DNA from: Oryzomonas sagensis
Lineage (GTDB): Bacteria > Desulfobacterota > Desulfuromonadia > Geobacterales > Pseudopelobacteraceae
Length of the DNA stretch: 64,000 nt
Assembly: GCF_008802355.1 (NCBI RefSeq)
Contig: NZ_VZRA01000001.1
Coordinates: 132,980-196,979 of the forward strand
Reading direction: 5' to 3'
The notes under the pieces are model-generated. The model did no database searches, had not been told where the DNA came from, and worked only from the letters and a program-made list of their open reading frames with translations. Positions 45,830-54,018 of the stretch are shown in pieces. Made by a program: the position numbers and the translations under genes. Position 1 is the first letter of the stretch. Every line of letters begins with the position of its first letter.

Positions 45830-46713
45830 CCCCCAAGAAGGCTCTCAACTACGCCTACTATCCCGGCTGTTCGCTCCATGCCTCGGCCGGCGAATACGAC
45901 CTTTCGACCCGGGAGTTGTTCAAAAAACTCGACATCGGCCTGACGGAGGTGCCGGACTGGTTCTGCTGCGGCGCCACCCCGGCCCACAACGTGGACGAAC
46001 TGCTCTCCCTCTCCCTGTGCGCCAAAAACCTGGAACTGGCCGAACAGGTGGAGGGCGATCTGGCGGTCGCCTGCGCCGCCTGCTTCTCGCGGCTCAAGAC
46101 CGCTCAACACGTCCTCGCGGAAAGCGATATCAAGCGCAGGCAGGTGGAAAAGGCCATCGACGCCCCGGTGCCCCTGACGAGCAACGTCAAGCACCTGCTG
46201 GACATCCTGGCCCGCGACCTGGGACTGGAACAGCTGGAACAGGCCGTCACCAAGCCGCTTGCCGGCCTGAAGGTGGCCTGCTACTACGGCTGTCTCCTGA
46301 CCCGGCCCACCGACGTGCCGAACCTGGATTGCGTCGAGGCGCCGACCATCATGGAAGATATCCTGAAAGCGGCCGGGGCCGAAACAGTGGCCTGGAGCCA
46401 CCGCATGGAATGCTGCGGCGCCAACTTCACCCTGTCGCGACCCGGCGTGGTCATCCAGCTCTCCCACGCCATCCTGGATTCGGCCAAGGAGGCCGGCGCC
46501 GACTGCATCATGGTGGCCTGCCCCCTGTGCCACGGCAACCTGGATATCCGCCAAAAGGAGATCGAGGGGGTCTACAATACCGAGTACGCCATGCCGGTTT
46601 TCTACATCACCCAACTGGTGGGCCTGGCTACCGGCCTGGGAGCGGACAAACTCGGCCTGGACGCCCTGATCGTCAACCCCATGCCGCTGCTGAAAGAGAA
46701 AGGTTTGGTGTAG
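45826..46713 (+). CDS. hdrB: Heterodisulfide reductase-like subunit HdrB
   Basis: A 295-residue protein with two CCG domains (YYPGCSLHASAGEYD through FCCGATPAHN, and YYGCLLTRP through MECCGANF and ACPLCHGNLD) that bind the non-cubane [4Fe-4S] clusters reducing disulfides. The GTG start overlaps the hdrC stop. In bacteria the partner disulfide is uncertain; DsrC-like or another thiol protein is proposed in the literature. Confidence 0.92.
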   Translation: MTPKKALNYAYYPGCSLHASAGEYDLSTRELFKKLDIGLTEVPDWFCCGATPAHNVDELLSLSLCAKNLELAEQVEGDLAVACAACFSRLKTAQHVLAESDIKRRQVEKAIDAPVPLTSNVKHLLDILARDLGLEQLEQAVTKPLAGLKVACYYGCLLTRPTDVPNLDCVEAPTIMEDILKAAGAETVAWSHRMECCGANFTLSRPGVVIQLSHAILDSAKEAGADCIMVACPLCHGNLDIRQKEIEGVYNTEYAMPVFYITQLVGLATGLGADKLGLDALIVNPMPLLKEKGLV

Positions 46714-48711
46714 ATGTCCAGAATAGGCGTATTTATCTGCCACTGCGGTGAGAACATCTCCCGGACGGTCGATGTGGAACGGGTTGCGGCCCAGGTCGGC
46801 ACCCTGCCCGGCGTGGCCTTCTCCACCGATTACAAATACATGTGTTCCGACCCCGGCCAGGGGCTTTTGAAAAAGGCCATCCAGGAGCAGCGGCTCTCCC
46901 ACGTGGTGGTGGCGGCCTGCTCGCCCCGCATGCACGAGAAGACCTTCCGCAAGGCGGTGGAGTCGGCCGGGCTGAACCCCTTCCTCTGCGAGATGGCCAA
47001 CATCCGCGAGCACTGTTCCTGGGTCCACGAGGACCGGGAGGAGGCCACCCGAAAGGCCATCGAGATCGTGGGCATGATGGTGGAGCGGGTCAAGAAGAAC
47101 CGCGTGCTCCCCACCATCACCGTGCCGGTCACCAAACGGTCCCTGGTCATCGGCGGCGGCATCGCCGGCATCCAGGCCGCCCTGGACATCGCCGATTGCG
47201 GCCACGAGGTGGTCCTGGTGGAGCGGGAACCCTCCATCGGCGGGCACATGGCCCAACTCTCCGAGACCTTCCCGACCCTAGACTGCTCCCAGTGCATCAT
47301 GACCCCCAAGATGGTGGACGTGGCCAATCACCCCAAGATCAAGCTCTACACCTATGCCGAGATCGAGCACGTGGAAGGGTACATCGGCAACTTCCAGGTC
47401 ACGGTGCGCAAGAAGGCTCGCTCGGTGGACGAGGATAAATGCACCGGCTGCGGGGTCTGCATGACCAAGTGCCCCCAGAAGAAGATTCCCAACACCTTCG
47501 ACCGCAACCTGGGCATGCGCCCGGCCATCTATGTGCCGTTCCCCCAGGCGGTGCCCAACACGCCGGTCATCGACCGGGAGAACTGCACCAAGTTCAAAAC
47601 CGGCAAATGCGGGGTCTGCCAGAAGGTATGCGGCCCGGGCGCCGTTGATTACGAGCAGGAAGACCAACTGATCGTGGAACCGGTGGGCGCCATCGTGGTA
47701 GCCACCGGCTTCGACCTCTACTCCATCGAGGAGAAGCCCAAGGGCTCCCCCATCAAGGGGTACGGGGAGTTCGGCCACGGCAAGATCCCGGACGTGATCG
47801 ACGGCATGACCTTCGAGCGCCTGGCCTCCGCCTCCGGCCCCACGGGCGGCAAGATCCTCCGCCCCTCCGACGGCAGGGAACCGAAGCAGATCGTCTTCAT
47901 CCAGTGCGTCGGCTCCCGGGCCCGGGAAAAGGGCATCTCCTACTGTTCCAAGATCTGCTGCATGTACACCGCCAAGCACACCATGCTCTACCACCACAAG
48001 GTGCATGACGGCCAGGCCTATGTCTTCTTCATGGACGCCCGCACGCCGGGCAAGAGCTACGACGAATTCTGGCGCCGCTCCATCGAGGAGGAAGAGGCGG
48101 TCTACATCAGGGGCATGGTCTCCCGCCTCTACCAGAAGGGTGACAAGATCGTGGTCATGGGGAGCGACATCGCCGTGGGGGTGCAGGTGGAGATCGAGGC
48201 CGACATGGTGGTGCTGGCCACGGCCGTGCAACCCCAGAAGGGGGCCGACACCCTGGCCCAGAAGCTGGGCATCTCCTACGACAAGTATCATTTCTATTCC
48301 GAGGCCCACGCCAAGCTGCGCCCGGTGGAGTGCGCCACGGCCGGCATCTACCTGGCCGGCGCCTGCCAGGGGCCCAAGGATATCCCCGACACCGTCAGCC
48401 AGGCCTCGGCCGCCGCGGCCAAGGTCATGACCCTCTTTGCCAAGGACAAGCTGGAACGGGAACCGATCGTGGCCAAGGTCAGGGAGGCCGGCTGCGTGGG
48501 ATGTTTCTACTGCCAAAAGGTCTGCCCCTACGGTGCGGTGGAGGAGAAAGAGATCCGCGACCGCCAGGGCAACCTGGTCAAGGTGGTGGCCTACGTCAAC
48601 CCCGGCGTCTGCGGCGGCTGCGGCACCTGCCAGGCCACCTGCCCATCCAAGAGCGTGGAACTGGACGGCTATACCGATGAGCAAATTGTCGCGATGATAG
48701 AAGCGTTATGA
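46714..48711 (+). CDS. hdrA: Heterodisulfide reductase-like flavoprotein HdrA
   Basis: A 665-residue protein that houses the bifurcating FAD. The N-terminal domain has ICHCGENISRTVD, then Cys residues up to about 90. An FAD-binding Rossmann motif follows (VIGGGIAGIQAALDIADCGH near 145), then SETFPTLDCSQCIMTPKM. Ferredoxin motifs appear at CTGCGVCMTKCP near 245, CVGCFYCQKVCP and CGGCGTCQATCP near the C-terminus. It splits electron pairs from the Flx module between HdrB and a low-potential acceptor such as ferredoxin. Confidence 0.95.
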   Translation: MSRIGVFICHCGENISRTVDVERVAAQVGTLPGVAFSTDYKYMCSDPGQGLLKKAIQEQRLSHVVVAACSPRMHEKTFRKAVESAGLNPFLCEMANIREHCSWVHEDREEATRKAIEIVGMMVERVKKNRVLPTITVPVTKRSLVIGGGIAGIQAALDIADCGHEVVLVEREPSIGGHMAQLSETFPTLDCSQCIMTPKMVDVANHPKIKLYTYAEIEHVEGYIGNFQVTVRKKARSVDEDKCTGCGVCMTKCPQKKIPNTFDRNLGMRPAIYVPFPQAVPNTPVIDRENCTKFKTGKCGVCQKVCGPGAVDYEQEDQLIVEPVGAIVVATGFDLYSIEEKPKGSPIKGYGEFGHGKIPDVIDGMTFERLASASGPTGGKILRPSDGREPKQIVFIQCVGSRAREKGISYCSKICCMYTAKHTMLYHHKVHDGQAYVFFMDARTPGKSYDEFWRRSIEEEEAVYIRGMVSRLYQKGDKIVVMGSDIAVGVQVEIEADMVVLATAVQPQKGADTLAQKLGISYDKYHFYSEAHAKLRPVECATAGIYLAGACQGPKDIPDTVSQASAAAAKVMTLFAKDKLEREPIVAKVREAGCVGCFYCQKVCPYGAVEEKEIRDRQGNLVKVVAYVNPGVCGGCGTCQATCPSKSVELDGYTDEQIVAMIEAL

Positions 48712-49229
48712 CAGGGAGAAATGAAACAGTGCATACCGAAGGACAGAAGCACGCGTTCGAGCCCAAGATCATCGCCTTTGTCTGCACCTGGTGCACCTAT
48801 GCCGGGGCCGACCTGGCCGGCACCAGCCGCATGCAGTACCCGGCCAACGTGCGGGTGCTCAAGTTCCCCTGTACCGGACGCATCGATCCGGTCTTCATCC
48901 TCAAGGCTTTCCAGCAGGGGGCCGACGGCGTCCTGGTGTCCGGCTGCCACCCGGGGGACTGCCACTACATCGCCGGCAACTTCCACGCCCGCCGCAGGTT
49001 CGCCGCCTTCAGGAAACTCCTGGAGTTCGTGGGGATCGATCTGGGCCGCCTGCAATTCTCCTGGGTCTCGGCCGCCGAGGGGGGCAAATGGGTGGAGATG
49101 GTCACCGACCTGACCGAGCGGGTAAGACACATGGGGCCGATGCAGGAGTTCAAAGAACTGGCCCTGGAGGAGCAGTGGTCCGGGGTTATCGACACACCGG
49201 AGTTGAAGGAAGTTTATAACTCAATCTAA
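48708..49229 (+). CDS. flxD: FlxD/MvhD-type [2Fe-2S] electron-transfer subunit
   Basis: A 173-residue protein of the MvhD/FlpD family with Cys residues in FVCTWCTYAGADLAG, FPCTGRID and VSGCHPGDCHY. It passes electrons from the NADH-oxidising Flx proteins to HdrA. It overlaps hdrA by 4 bases (ATGA). A 453-bp inverted-repeat element follows before the next flx gene. Confidence 0.9.
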   Translation: MTGRNETVHTEGQKHAFEPKIIAFVCTWCTYAGADLAGTSRMQYPANVRVLKFPCTGRIDPVFILKAFQQGADGVLVSGCHPGDCHYIAGNFHARRRFAAFRKLLEFVGIDLGRLQFSWVSAAEGGKWVEMVTDLTERVRHMGPMQEFKELALEEQWSGVIDTPELKEVYNSI

Positions 49230-49239
49230 CAGCTTTGCT

Positions 49240-49692
49240 CACCACAAAGACACAAAGAGCACAAAGAAAGACTCAAATGACCAGAGAAGAAATCGATTCT
49301 TTATCGAATAAGGTCATTGGAGCGCTGATTGAGGTTCACCGGTGTTTGGGACCGGGACTTCTGGAATCGGCTTACGAAGAATGTCTTTGTAGAGAGCTTG
49401 AGTTGCGAGGAATTGCATTTGAAAGGCAAGCATCATTATCCATAGCCTATAAAGGCATACAGATTGATGCAGCGTATCGAATTGACATTCTTGTCGAGAA
49501 TGCCTTGATTCTTGAGTTAAAGTCAGTTGCTAAACTTGAATCCATCCATGAAGCTCAGGTGTTAACATATTTAAAATTGAAGAATCTATGGCTGGGGCTT
49601 CTTATAAACTTCAATGTTTCTGTCCTTAAAGACGGCATCAGACGAATGGTCAATGGTTAGATCTTCTTTGTGCCCTTTGTGTCTTTGTGGTG
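49240..49692. mobile_element. Inverted-repeat-bounded unit carrying a GxxExxY gene
   Basis: The ends are 29-bp inverted repeats with one mismatch (left 49240-49268, right 49664-49692), both starting CACCACAAAGACACAAAG. The single ORF inside begins 9 bases after the left repeat and stops 4 bases before the right repeat. The arms match the ORF-less element at 29621-29778. It interrupts the Flx-Hdr gene set. Confidence 0.7.
49277..49660 (+). CDS. GxxExxY protein (PD-(D/E)XK_3 nuclease-like)
   Basis: A 127-residue protein. The name-giving GxxExxY is seen as GLLESAY near residue 30, after VIGALIEVHRCLGPG. The nuclease-like core follows: IQIDAAYRIDILVENALILELKSV, with D and E-x-K spaced as in PD-(D/E)XK enzymes, then EAQVLTYLKLKNLWLGLLINFN. 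The catalytic role is not proven for the family. It differs from its neighbours in composition (about 40% GC). It is enclosed by inverted repeats and read in the same direction as the flx genes. Confidence 0.85.
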   Translation: MTREEIDSLSNKVIGALIEVHRCLGPGLLESAYEECLCRELELRGIAFERQASLSIAYKGIQIDAAYRIDILVENALILELKSVAKLESIHEAQVLTYLKLKNLWLGLLINFNVSVLKDGIRRMVNG

Positions 49693-49713
49693 AAACAATA
49701 AGGTGTTGAATCT

Positions 49714-50637
49714 ATGAATGACAATCCCATCGACACAACCATCTACGCCGCCGTCACCGAGGCGATCCAGGACGAGGCGCGACGTATTCTGTCGGAAGGT
49801 AGCGTCTCCGCCGTAGTCGGCTATGCCGCCGCGCGGCGCAAAGGTTCTGCCCAGCCGGTGGTCATTACTCAGGCCGACGATGCCGGTAAACTGATCTTCT
49901 CCGCCGCTTGCGTCAACAACCTGGCCGTCTACCTGACCAAGGCCAAGAAGGAGATCCCCAAGGCCGGGAAGATCGGCATCGTGGTCAAGGGGTGCGACCT
50001 GAAGGCGCTGGTGGGGCTGATGGGTGAGTCCCAGCTGAAGCGGGAGGAGTTGTACCTGATCGGCGTTCCCTGCGCCGGGGTACTGGCCTCCACGGCCCAG
50101 CCTGCCCGGGAACTGACCGGCGACACCATCGCCCCCAAGTGCCGCGAATGCGATAACCACCTGCCCCAGGGATGCGACTTCGTGCCGGACCAGCGACCGG
50201 TCACCCTCGAGTTGGCGGGGAAGTACAGCGCCGAGATCGCCCGCCTGGAGGCCATGACCCCGGCCGAGCGCTGGGCCTACTGGAAAGAGCAGTTCAAAAA
50301 GTGCATCAAGTGCTACGCCTGCCGCCAGGTCTGCCCGTTCTGCTTTTGCGAGCAGTGCCTGTGCGACCGCAACAAGCCGCAAATGGTGGAGACCACCCCC
50401 CGCCCGGCCGGCAACACGGCCTGGCACATCGTCCGGGCCATGCACCTGGCCGGCCGCTGCGCCGGCTGCGCCGAGTGCGAACGGGTCTGCCCCATGGACA
50501 TCCCGCTCAACCTGTTGAACCGCAAGATGGCCAAGGAGCTGAAAGAGCTGTACGACTACGAGGCTGGGTTCGAGGTGCGGGAAAAGGGGCCGTTGGCGAT
50601 GTACGACGAGAAGGATGACCAGAGTTTTATAAAATAA
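49714..50637 (+). CDS. Flx-Hdr iron-sulfur subunit, FrhB-like with two ferredoxin motifs
   Basis: A 307-residue protein. The N-terminal half resembles the F420-hydrogenase beta-subunit domain (GKIGIVVKGCDLKALVGLMGE, LYLIGVPCAGVL, CRECDNHLPQGCD). Two ferredoxin motifs follow: CIKCYACRQVCPFCFCEQC near 200 and CAGCAECERVCP near 250. It is one of the two Fe-S proteins (FlxB/FlxC) that link FlxA to FlxD; the letter is uncertain. It starts 21 bases after the GxxExxY element. Confidence 0.85.
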   Translation: MNDNPIDTTIYAAVTEAIQDEARRILSEGSVSAVVGYAAARRKGSAQPVVITQADDAGKLIFSAACVNNLAVYLTKAKKEIPKAGKIGIVVKGCDLKALVGLMGESQLKREELYLIGVPCAGVLASTAQPARELTGDTIAPKCRECDNHLPQGCDFVPDQRPVTLELAGKYSAEIARLEAMTPAERWAYWKEQFKKCIKCYACRQVCPFCFCEQCLCDRNKPQMVETTPRPAGNTAWHIVRAMHLAGRCAGCAECERVCPMDIPLNLLNRKMAKELKELYDYEAGFEVREKGPLAMYDEKDDQSFIK

Positions 50638-50647
50638 ACGGCTGAAC

Positions 50648-50803
50648 ATCTGCCACAGAGACACAGAGACACGGAGAAAGGCAAAAAAACAAAGTTATTG
50701 TGGGTTACACACGATGAATCTTTCAGACTTTGGTTTTCCCTGAAAATGTTTTGGTTTTCTCTCTTTGTTTTCCTCTGTGTCTCTGCGTCTCTGTGGCAGA
50801 TTT
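50648..50803. repeat. Inverted-repeat element, CTGCCACAGAGAC family, copy 4
   Basis: ATCTGCCACAGAGACACAGA at the left pairs with the complement at the right end (CTCTGCGTCTCTGTGGCAGA). No ORF. It fills the gap between two flx genes. Confidence 0.8.
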
Positions 50804-50816
50804 TAAAGGTGTTAAC

Positions 50817-51821
50817 ATGCAGAAATTCATCTCACAACAAAACCTGGGCCGCCTGCTGGACAAGTTGATCGCCGACGGCAAGCGGGTCATTGCACCGCGC
50901 ATGGATGCCGGCACGCCGCTGTACGGGCCGCTTGCGGATGCCGCCGGAATCGTGCTCGACCAGTTGCCGCGCCGCTCGGCCAAGGAGACCTTTTTCCCGG
51001 TCTGCGAGGACATCATGTCCTACGGCAAGGAGGGGCAGCAGGTCACACTGAGGGATGTAAGCCCCGCCAGCTTCCCGGAGACGATCCTGGTGGGGGTGCG
51101 CCCCTGCGACGCCGCCGCGATCCCGGTTTTGGACGCCGTATTCTCCTGGGACTACCAGGACGAGTTCTTCCTGGAACGCCGGAGGAGAACCACCATCGTC
51201 GGCCTGGCCTGCACGCAAGCGGACGACGCCTGTTTCTGCACCGCCGTTGGGCTCTCCCCGGCCGCTCCCAAGGGGAGCGACCTGTTCCTGACCCCGGTGG
51301 AGGGGGGCGGCTACGCCTGCGAGACCTTCACCGGCAAAGGTGAGGCGTTAGTCAACAACCACGGGGAACTGTTCGCCGAACCGAACGGCGCACCGGCGCT
51401 TCCCCTGGCCGAACCGCAGACGGAGAAGTTCGACCTGAAAAAGGTCAAGGCCTGGCTGGACGATCATTTCGAAGACCCGGCCTGGGACAGCATCGCCGTG
51501 CGCTGCATCGGCTGCGGGGCCTGCGCCTTCCTCTGCCCGGCCTGCCACTGCTTCGACATCGTGGACGAGGGGACCGAGAAGGCGGGCAAGCGCCGCAAGA
51601 GCTGGGACGCCTGCGGCTTCTGGAAATTTACCCACCACGCCTCGGGCCATAACCCGCGCGACCTCCAGCCCAAGCGCTACCGCAACCGCATCATGCACAA
51701 GTTCAAATACTACGACGACAAGTTCGGCCAGACGCTGTGCACCGGCTGCGGCAGGTGCATCCGCTTCTGCCCGGTGGGGATCGACATCGCTGCGATTGTC
51801 GACGAGATCAGCAAGAAATAA
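50817..51821 (+). CDS. Flx-Hdr iron-sulfur subunit with dicluster ferredoxin motifs
   Basis: A 334-residue protein resembling hydrogenase beta subunits (HydB/HyhB). The N-terminal domain (GVRPCDAAAIPVLDAVF and LACTQADDACFCTAVG) is followed by two ferredoxin motifs: CIGCGACAFLCPACHC near 225 and CTGCGRCIRFCPVG near 305. It is the other FlxB/FlxC candidate. The start at 50817 has AAGGTG; a frame back to 50730 reads into the repeat and is not real. Confidence 0.87.
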   Translation: MQKFISQQNLGRLLDKLIADGKRVIAPRMDAGTPLYGPLADAAGIVLDQLPRRSAKETFFPVCEDIMSYGKEGQQVTLRDVSPASFPETILVGVRPCDAAAIPVLDAVFSWDYQDEFFLERRRRTTIVGLACTQADDACFCTAVGLSPAAPKGSDLFLTPVEGGGYACETFTGKGEALVNNHGELFAEPNGAPALPLAEPQTEKFDLKKVKAWLDDHFEDPAWDSIAVRCIGCGACAFLCPACHCFDIVDEGTEKAGKRRKSWDACGFWKFTHHASGHNPRDLQPKRYRNRIMHKFKYYDDKFGQTLCTGCGRCIRFCPVGIDIAAIVDEISKK

Positions 51822-51973
51822 ATCTGCCACAGAGACGCAGAGACACAGAGAACGTCAAGGACAAAAACGAGGGAAAAACAAAAAAGCTTCAAAGTCCTTA
51901 TTCTGCCTTTTGTCTTTACCCGGATCGATTTTGTTTTTCTCTCTTTTGCCTTCCTCTGCGCCTCTGTGGCAAA
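51821..51973. repeat. Inverted-repeat element, CTGCCACAGAGAC family, copy 5
   Basis: AATCTGCCACAGAGACGCAG at the left begins on the stop codon of the preceding gene. The right arm (CTCTGCGCCTCTGTGGC) is a weaker complement. No ORF. Confidence 0.75.
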
Positions 51974-51985
51974 AATGAGGTTTCC

Positions 51986-52354
51986 ATGGAACGATTCATC
52001 AACATACGGCACGTCATCGCCGCCCAGATGACCACCCCGGAAGACAACCCGCTGGTATCGGACACCACCCGCATGATGGATGTGTGGTTCGGCGGCCCGG
52101 TGGTCAGGAAGCAGCTGTTCAAGAAGGTGTCCAAGGTTGAGCAGGAGGCGTTCGTGACGGCGCTCCGCCAGCGGGGTTTCATCCAGTCCGGCAACCTGCT
52201 GGTCGATCCGGCGGCGGTCCTGTTCGCCGAGATGGAGCATCAACTGGTGGGGGGCGTCATCACCATCGGCTTCGGCGACAACAACCGGCCGGTGGAGTTG
52301 AAAGTCAAGGCCCCGGCATTTGCGGAGATGGCAGCGAAACTAGAAGGTTGTTGA
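51986..52354 (+). CDS. Small conserved-looking protein in the flx gene set, function unknown
   Basis: A 122-residue soluble protein with GAGG 5 bases ahead of the ATG. No Cys motif except a final Cys, so it is not an Fe-S carrier. Recognisable traits are a helical N-terminus (VSDTTRMMDVWFGGPVVRKQLFKKV) and a compact C-terminal beta part (HQLVGGVITIGFGDNNRPVELK). Its last codons lie inside the left arm of a repeat element. Placed between Fe-S subunits and flxA, it may be an assembly factor or extra subunit. Confidence 0.7.
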   Translation: MERFINIRHVIAAQMTTPEDNPLVSDTTRMMDVWFGGPVVRKQLFKKVSKVEQEAFVTALRQRGFIQSGNLLVDPAAVLFAEMEHQLVGGVITIGFGDNNRPVELKVKAPAFAEMAAKLEGC

Positions 52355-52465
52355 AAAACAGCCATCAGGCCTTCGTCCTCGAAGTTCCTTTCGTGCGGCG
52401 TAGCGCTGCTACGCCTCCTCAGGGACTTCTGCGGGTGCGACGATCTGACTATTTTTGAACAACCT
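52345..52465. repeat. Inverted-repeat element GGTTGTT with GGCGTAGC palindrome core
   Basis: AGGTTGTTGAAAAACAG at the left and its near complement (CTATTTTTGAACAACCT) at the right enclose the palindrome 52397-52415 that also occurs at 12963-12981. The left arm includes the stop codon of the preceding gene. Confidence 0.78.
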
Positions 52466-52480
52466 AGGTTTTAACTTCAT

Positions 52481-52515
52481 AATCTGCCACAGAGGCACAG
52501 AGACATCGAGAAAGA
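52481..52515. repeat. Solo left arm of the CTGCCACAGAGAC family
   Basis: AATCTGCCACAGAGGCACAG, continuing to 52515, lies immediately before the flxA start with no matching right arm. It is probably a decayed copy; it may serve as part of the flxA leader. Confidence 0.7.
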
Positions 52516-52520
52516 CGAAC

Positions 52521-53366
52521 ATGTGTGATCACAGCAAGAACATCTACCTCCCCCACCTGGCCACCGTTGCCGAGGTCATCGACGAGACGCCGGATGTGCG
52601 CACCCTGCGCCTGGTCTTCCAGGACGAGGCGGTCAGGGACGATTTCGCCTTCCGGGCCGGACAGTTTGCCGAGTACTCCGCCTTCGGCGCCGGCGAGTCC
52701 ACCTTCTGCATCGCCTCCTCGCCGACCCGCACAGGTTATATCGAATGCTGCTTTCGCGCCGTGGGCCGGGTGACCGAGGCCCTGCGGCGCCTGGAGCCGG
52801 GGGACACCATGGGGGTGCGCGGCCCCTACGGCAACTCCTTCCCCATCGAGGAGTTCTTCGGCAAGAACCTGGTTTTCGTGGCGGGGGGCATCGCCCTGCC
52901 GCCGTTGCGCACCCTGATCTGGAACTGCCTGGACTGGCGCGACAAGTTCGGCGACATCACCATCGTCTACGGCGCCCGCACCGAGGCGGACCTGGTCTAC
53001 AAGCGGGAGTTGCAGGAATGGCAGGAACGGGCAGACGTGCGACTGGTGAAGACCGTCGATCCGGGGGGCAACGAGCCGGATTGGGACGGCAAGGTCGGTT
53101 TCGTGCCGACCATCTTGGAGGAAACGGCCCCCAGCGCGGAGAACACCGTTGCCCTGGTATGCGGCCCGCCGATCATGATCAAATTCACCCTTCCGGTGCT
53201 GGAACGGCTGGGCTTTACGGACGAACAGGTCTACACCACCCTGGAGAACCGCATGAAGTGCGGCCTGGGCAAATGCGGCCGCTGCAACGTGGGCAACGTC
53301 TATGTCTGCAAGGACGGCCCGGTGTTCACGGCGAAACAGGTCAAGGCCATGCCTGCGGAGTTCTGA
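52521..53366 (+). CDS. flxA: NAD(P)H-oxidising flavoprotein FlxA
   Basis: A 281-residue ferredoxin-reductase-like protein. The FAD domain (residues 10-100) has YSAFGAGESTFCIASSPTR and GPYGNSFPIEEF; the NAD domain has LVFVAGGIALPPLRTLI and ALVCGPPIMIKFTLP. A C-terminal [2Fe-2S] motif is CGLGKCGRCNVGNVYVC. It oxidises NADH and feeds electrons through the Fe-S subunits and FlxD to HdrABC. The FlxABCD-HdrABC complex was described in Desulfovibrio in ethanol metabolism. The start at 52521 follows the solo repeat arm. Confidence 0.92.
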   Translation: MCDHSKNIYLPHLATVAEVIDETPDVRTLRLVFQDEAVRDDFAFRAGQFAEYSAFGAGESTFCIASSPTRTGYIECCFRAVGRVTEALRRLEPGDTMGVRGPYGNSFPIEEFFGKNLVFVAGGIALPPLRTLIWNCLDWRDKFGDITIVYGARTEADLVYKRELQEWQERADVRLVKTVDPGGNEPDWDGKVGFVPTILEETAPSAENTVALVCGPPIMIKFTLPVLERLGFTDEQVYTTLENRMKCGLGKCGRCNVGNVYVCKDGPVFTAKQVKAMPAEF

Positions 53367-53373
53367 ACCGGAC

Positions 53374-53405
53374 GAGCCGGGGGTTGCCTCCCGGCTCATC
53401 TCGTG
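53374..53405 (+). terminator. Hairpin after flxA
   Basis: GAGCCGGG (53374-53381) pairs with CCCGGCTC (53390-53397) eight bases after the flxA stop. Only a weak T-content follows, so termination is probable but not certain. Confidence 0.6.
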
Positions 53406-53416
53406 TCATGCTACCT

Positions 53417-53737
53417 TCAACCTCGGCAACAATCCTGGATATCGTATTTTTTTGCCACAGCAGCGATCCTATCCTTAAGATCCTTAATCTCGGCCTCAAG
53501 CTGGCGCACTTCAGTGATCGTGGAATCATACCCAAGCAGTTGGGACAACTCCATCTCCTTGGCCCTCACGGCATCGGACAGTGGAGCAGTCTCCTGCTGA
53601 TACTGCCGCGCGGACGATTTATCGAAGCAGACCCCCTCATTGCAGCAGGACGTGGTGGTGGCGGCTGAAGCGCCCACGACGCCGGTTGAAAGCACCCCCA
53701 GCGCAATGGCAATCCCCATGACAATATTCCTTTTCAT
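53417..53737 (-). CDS. Small exported coiled-coil protein with paired Cys
   Basis: A 106-residue protein. AAGGAG fixes the start at 53737. A signal peptide (IVMGIAIALGVLSTGVVGASA) is followed by TTTSCCNEGVCFDKSS, a helical coiled-coil stretch (MELSQLLGYDSTITEVRQLEAEIKDLKDRIAAVAKKY) and a final DCCRG. The layout resembles Spy/CpxP- or zinc-resistance-type periplasmic proteins in a loose way but lacks their LTxxQ motif. The vicinal Cys pairs may bind metal or form disulfides; the DsbC-like gene next door fits the latter. Confidence 0.72.
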   Translation of the reverse strand: MKRNIVMGIAIALGVLSTGVVGASAATTTSCCNEGVCFDKSSARQYQQETAPLSDAVRAKEMELSQLLGYDSTITEVRQLEAEIKDLKDRIAAVAKKYDIQDCCRG

Positions 53738-53953
53738 TGTGTCGTTCTCCTTTTCTTGAAAATGTGATCTGTTTGATCCGTTGCCAGGGGATATCTCAAT
53801 TAGCATGCCAAACCGGAGCAATCAGCATAACACGCACGAACGACTACGCTATTTCCCAACCACCCTTCTTTGCCACCGGTTGCGACGCTAACGAATATGC
53901 GACAACCTGTGGAGAAAAATCTACAGACGGCTGTTCGTACGGCAAACGGACGC

Positions 53954-53988
53954 AAAAAAACGGGAGCAGGCTTGCAAGCCTGCTCCCG
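53954..53988 (-). terminator. Terminator of the disulfide isomerase gene
   Basis: A perfect 28-bp palindrome (CGGGAGCAGGCTTG and its complement, 53961-53988), followed on the minus strand by seven T. Confidence 0.92.
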
Positions 53989-54018
53989 TCGATCGAGCTG
54001 CTGAAATCTGCGTGAATC

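Noticed and set aside
47278-48684. 468-codon minus-strand ORF opposite hdrA
   Set aside because: Antisense shadow of a high-GC gene; hdrA has all Fe-S and FAD motifs.
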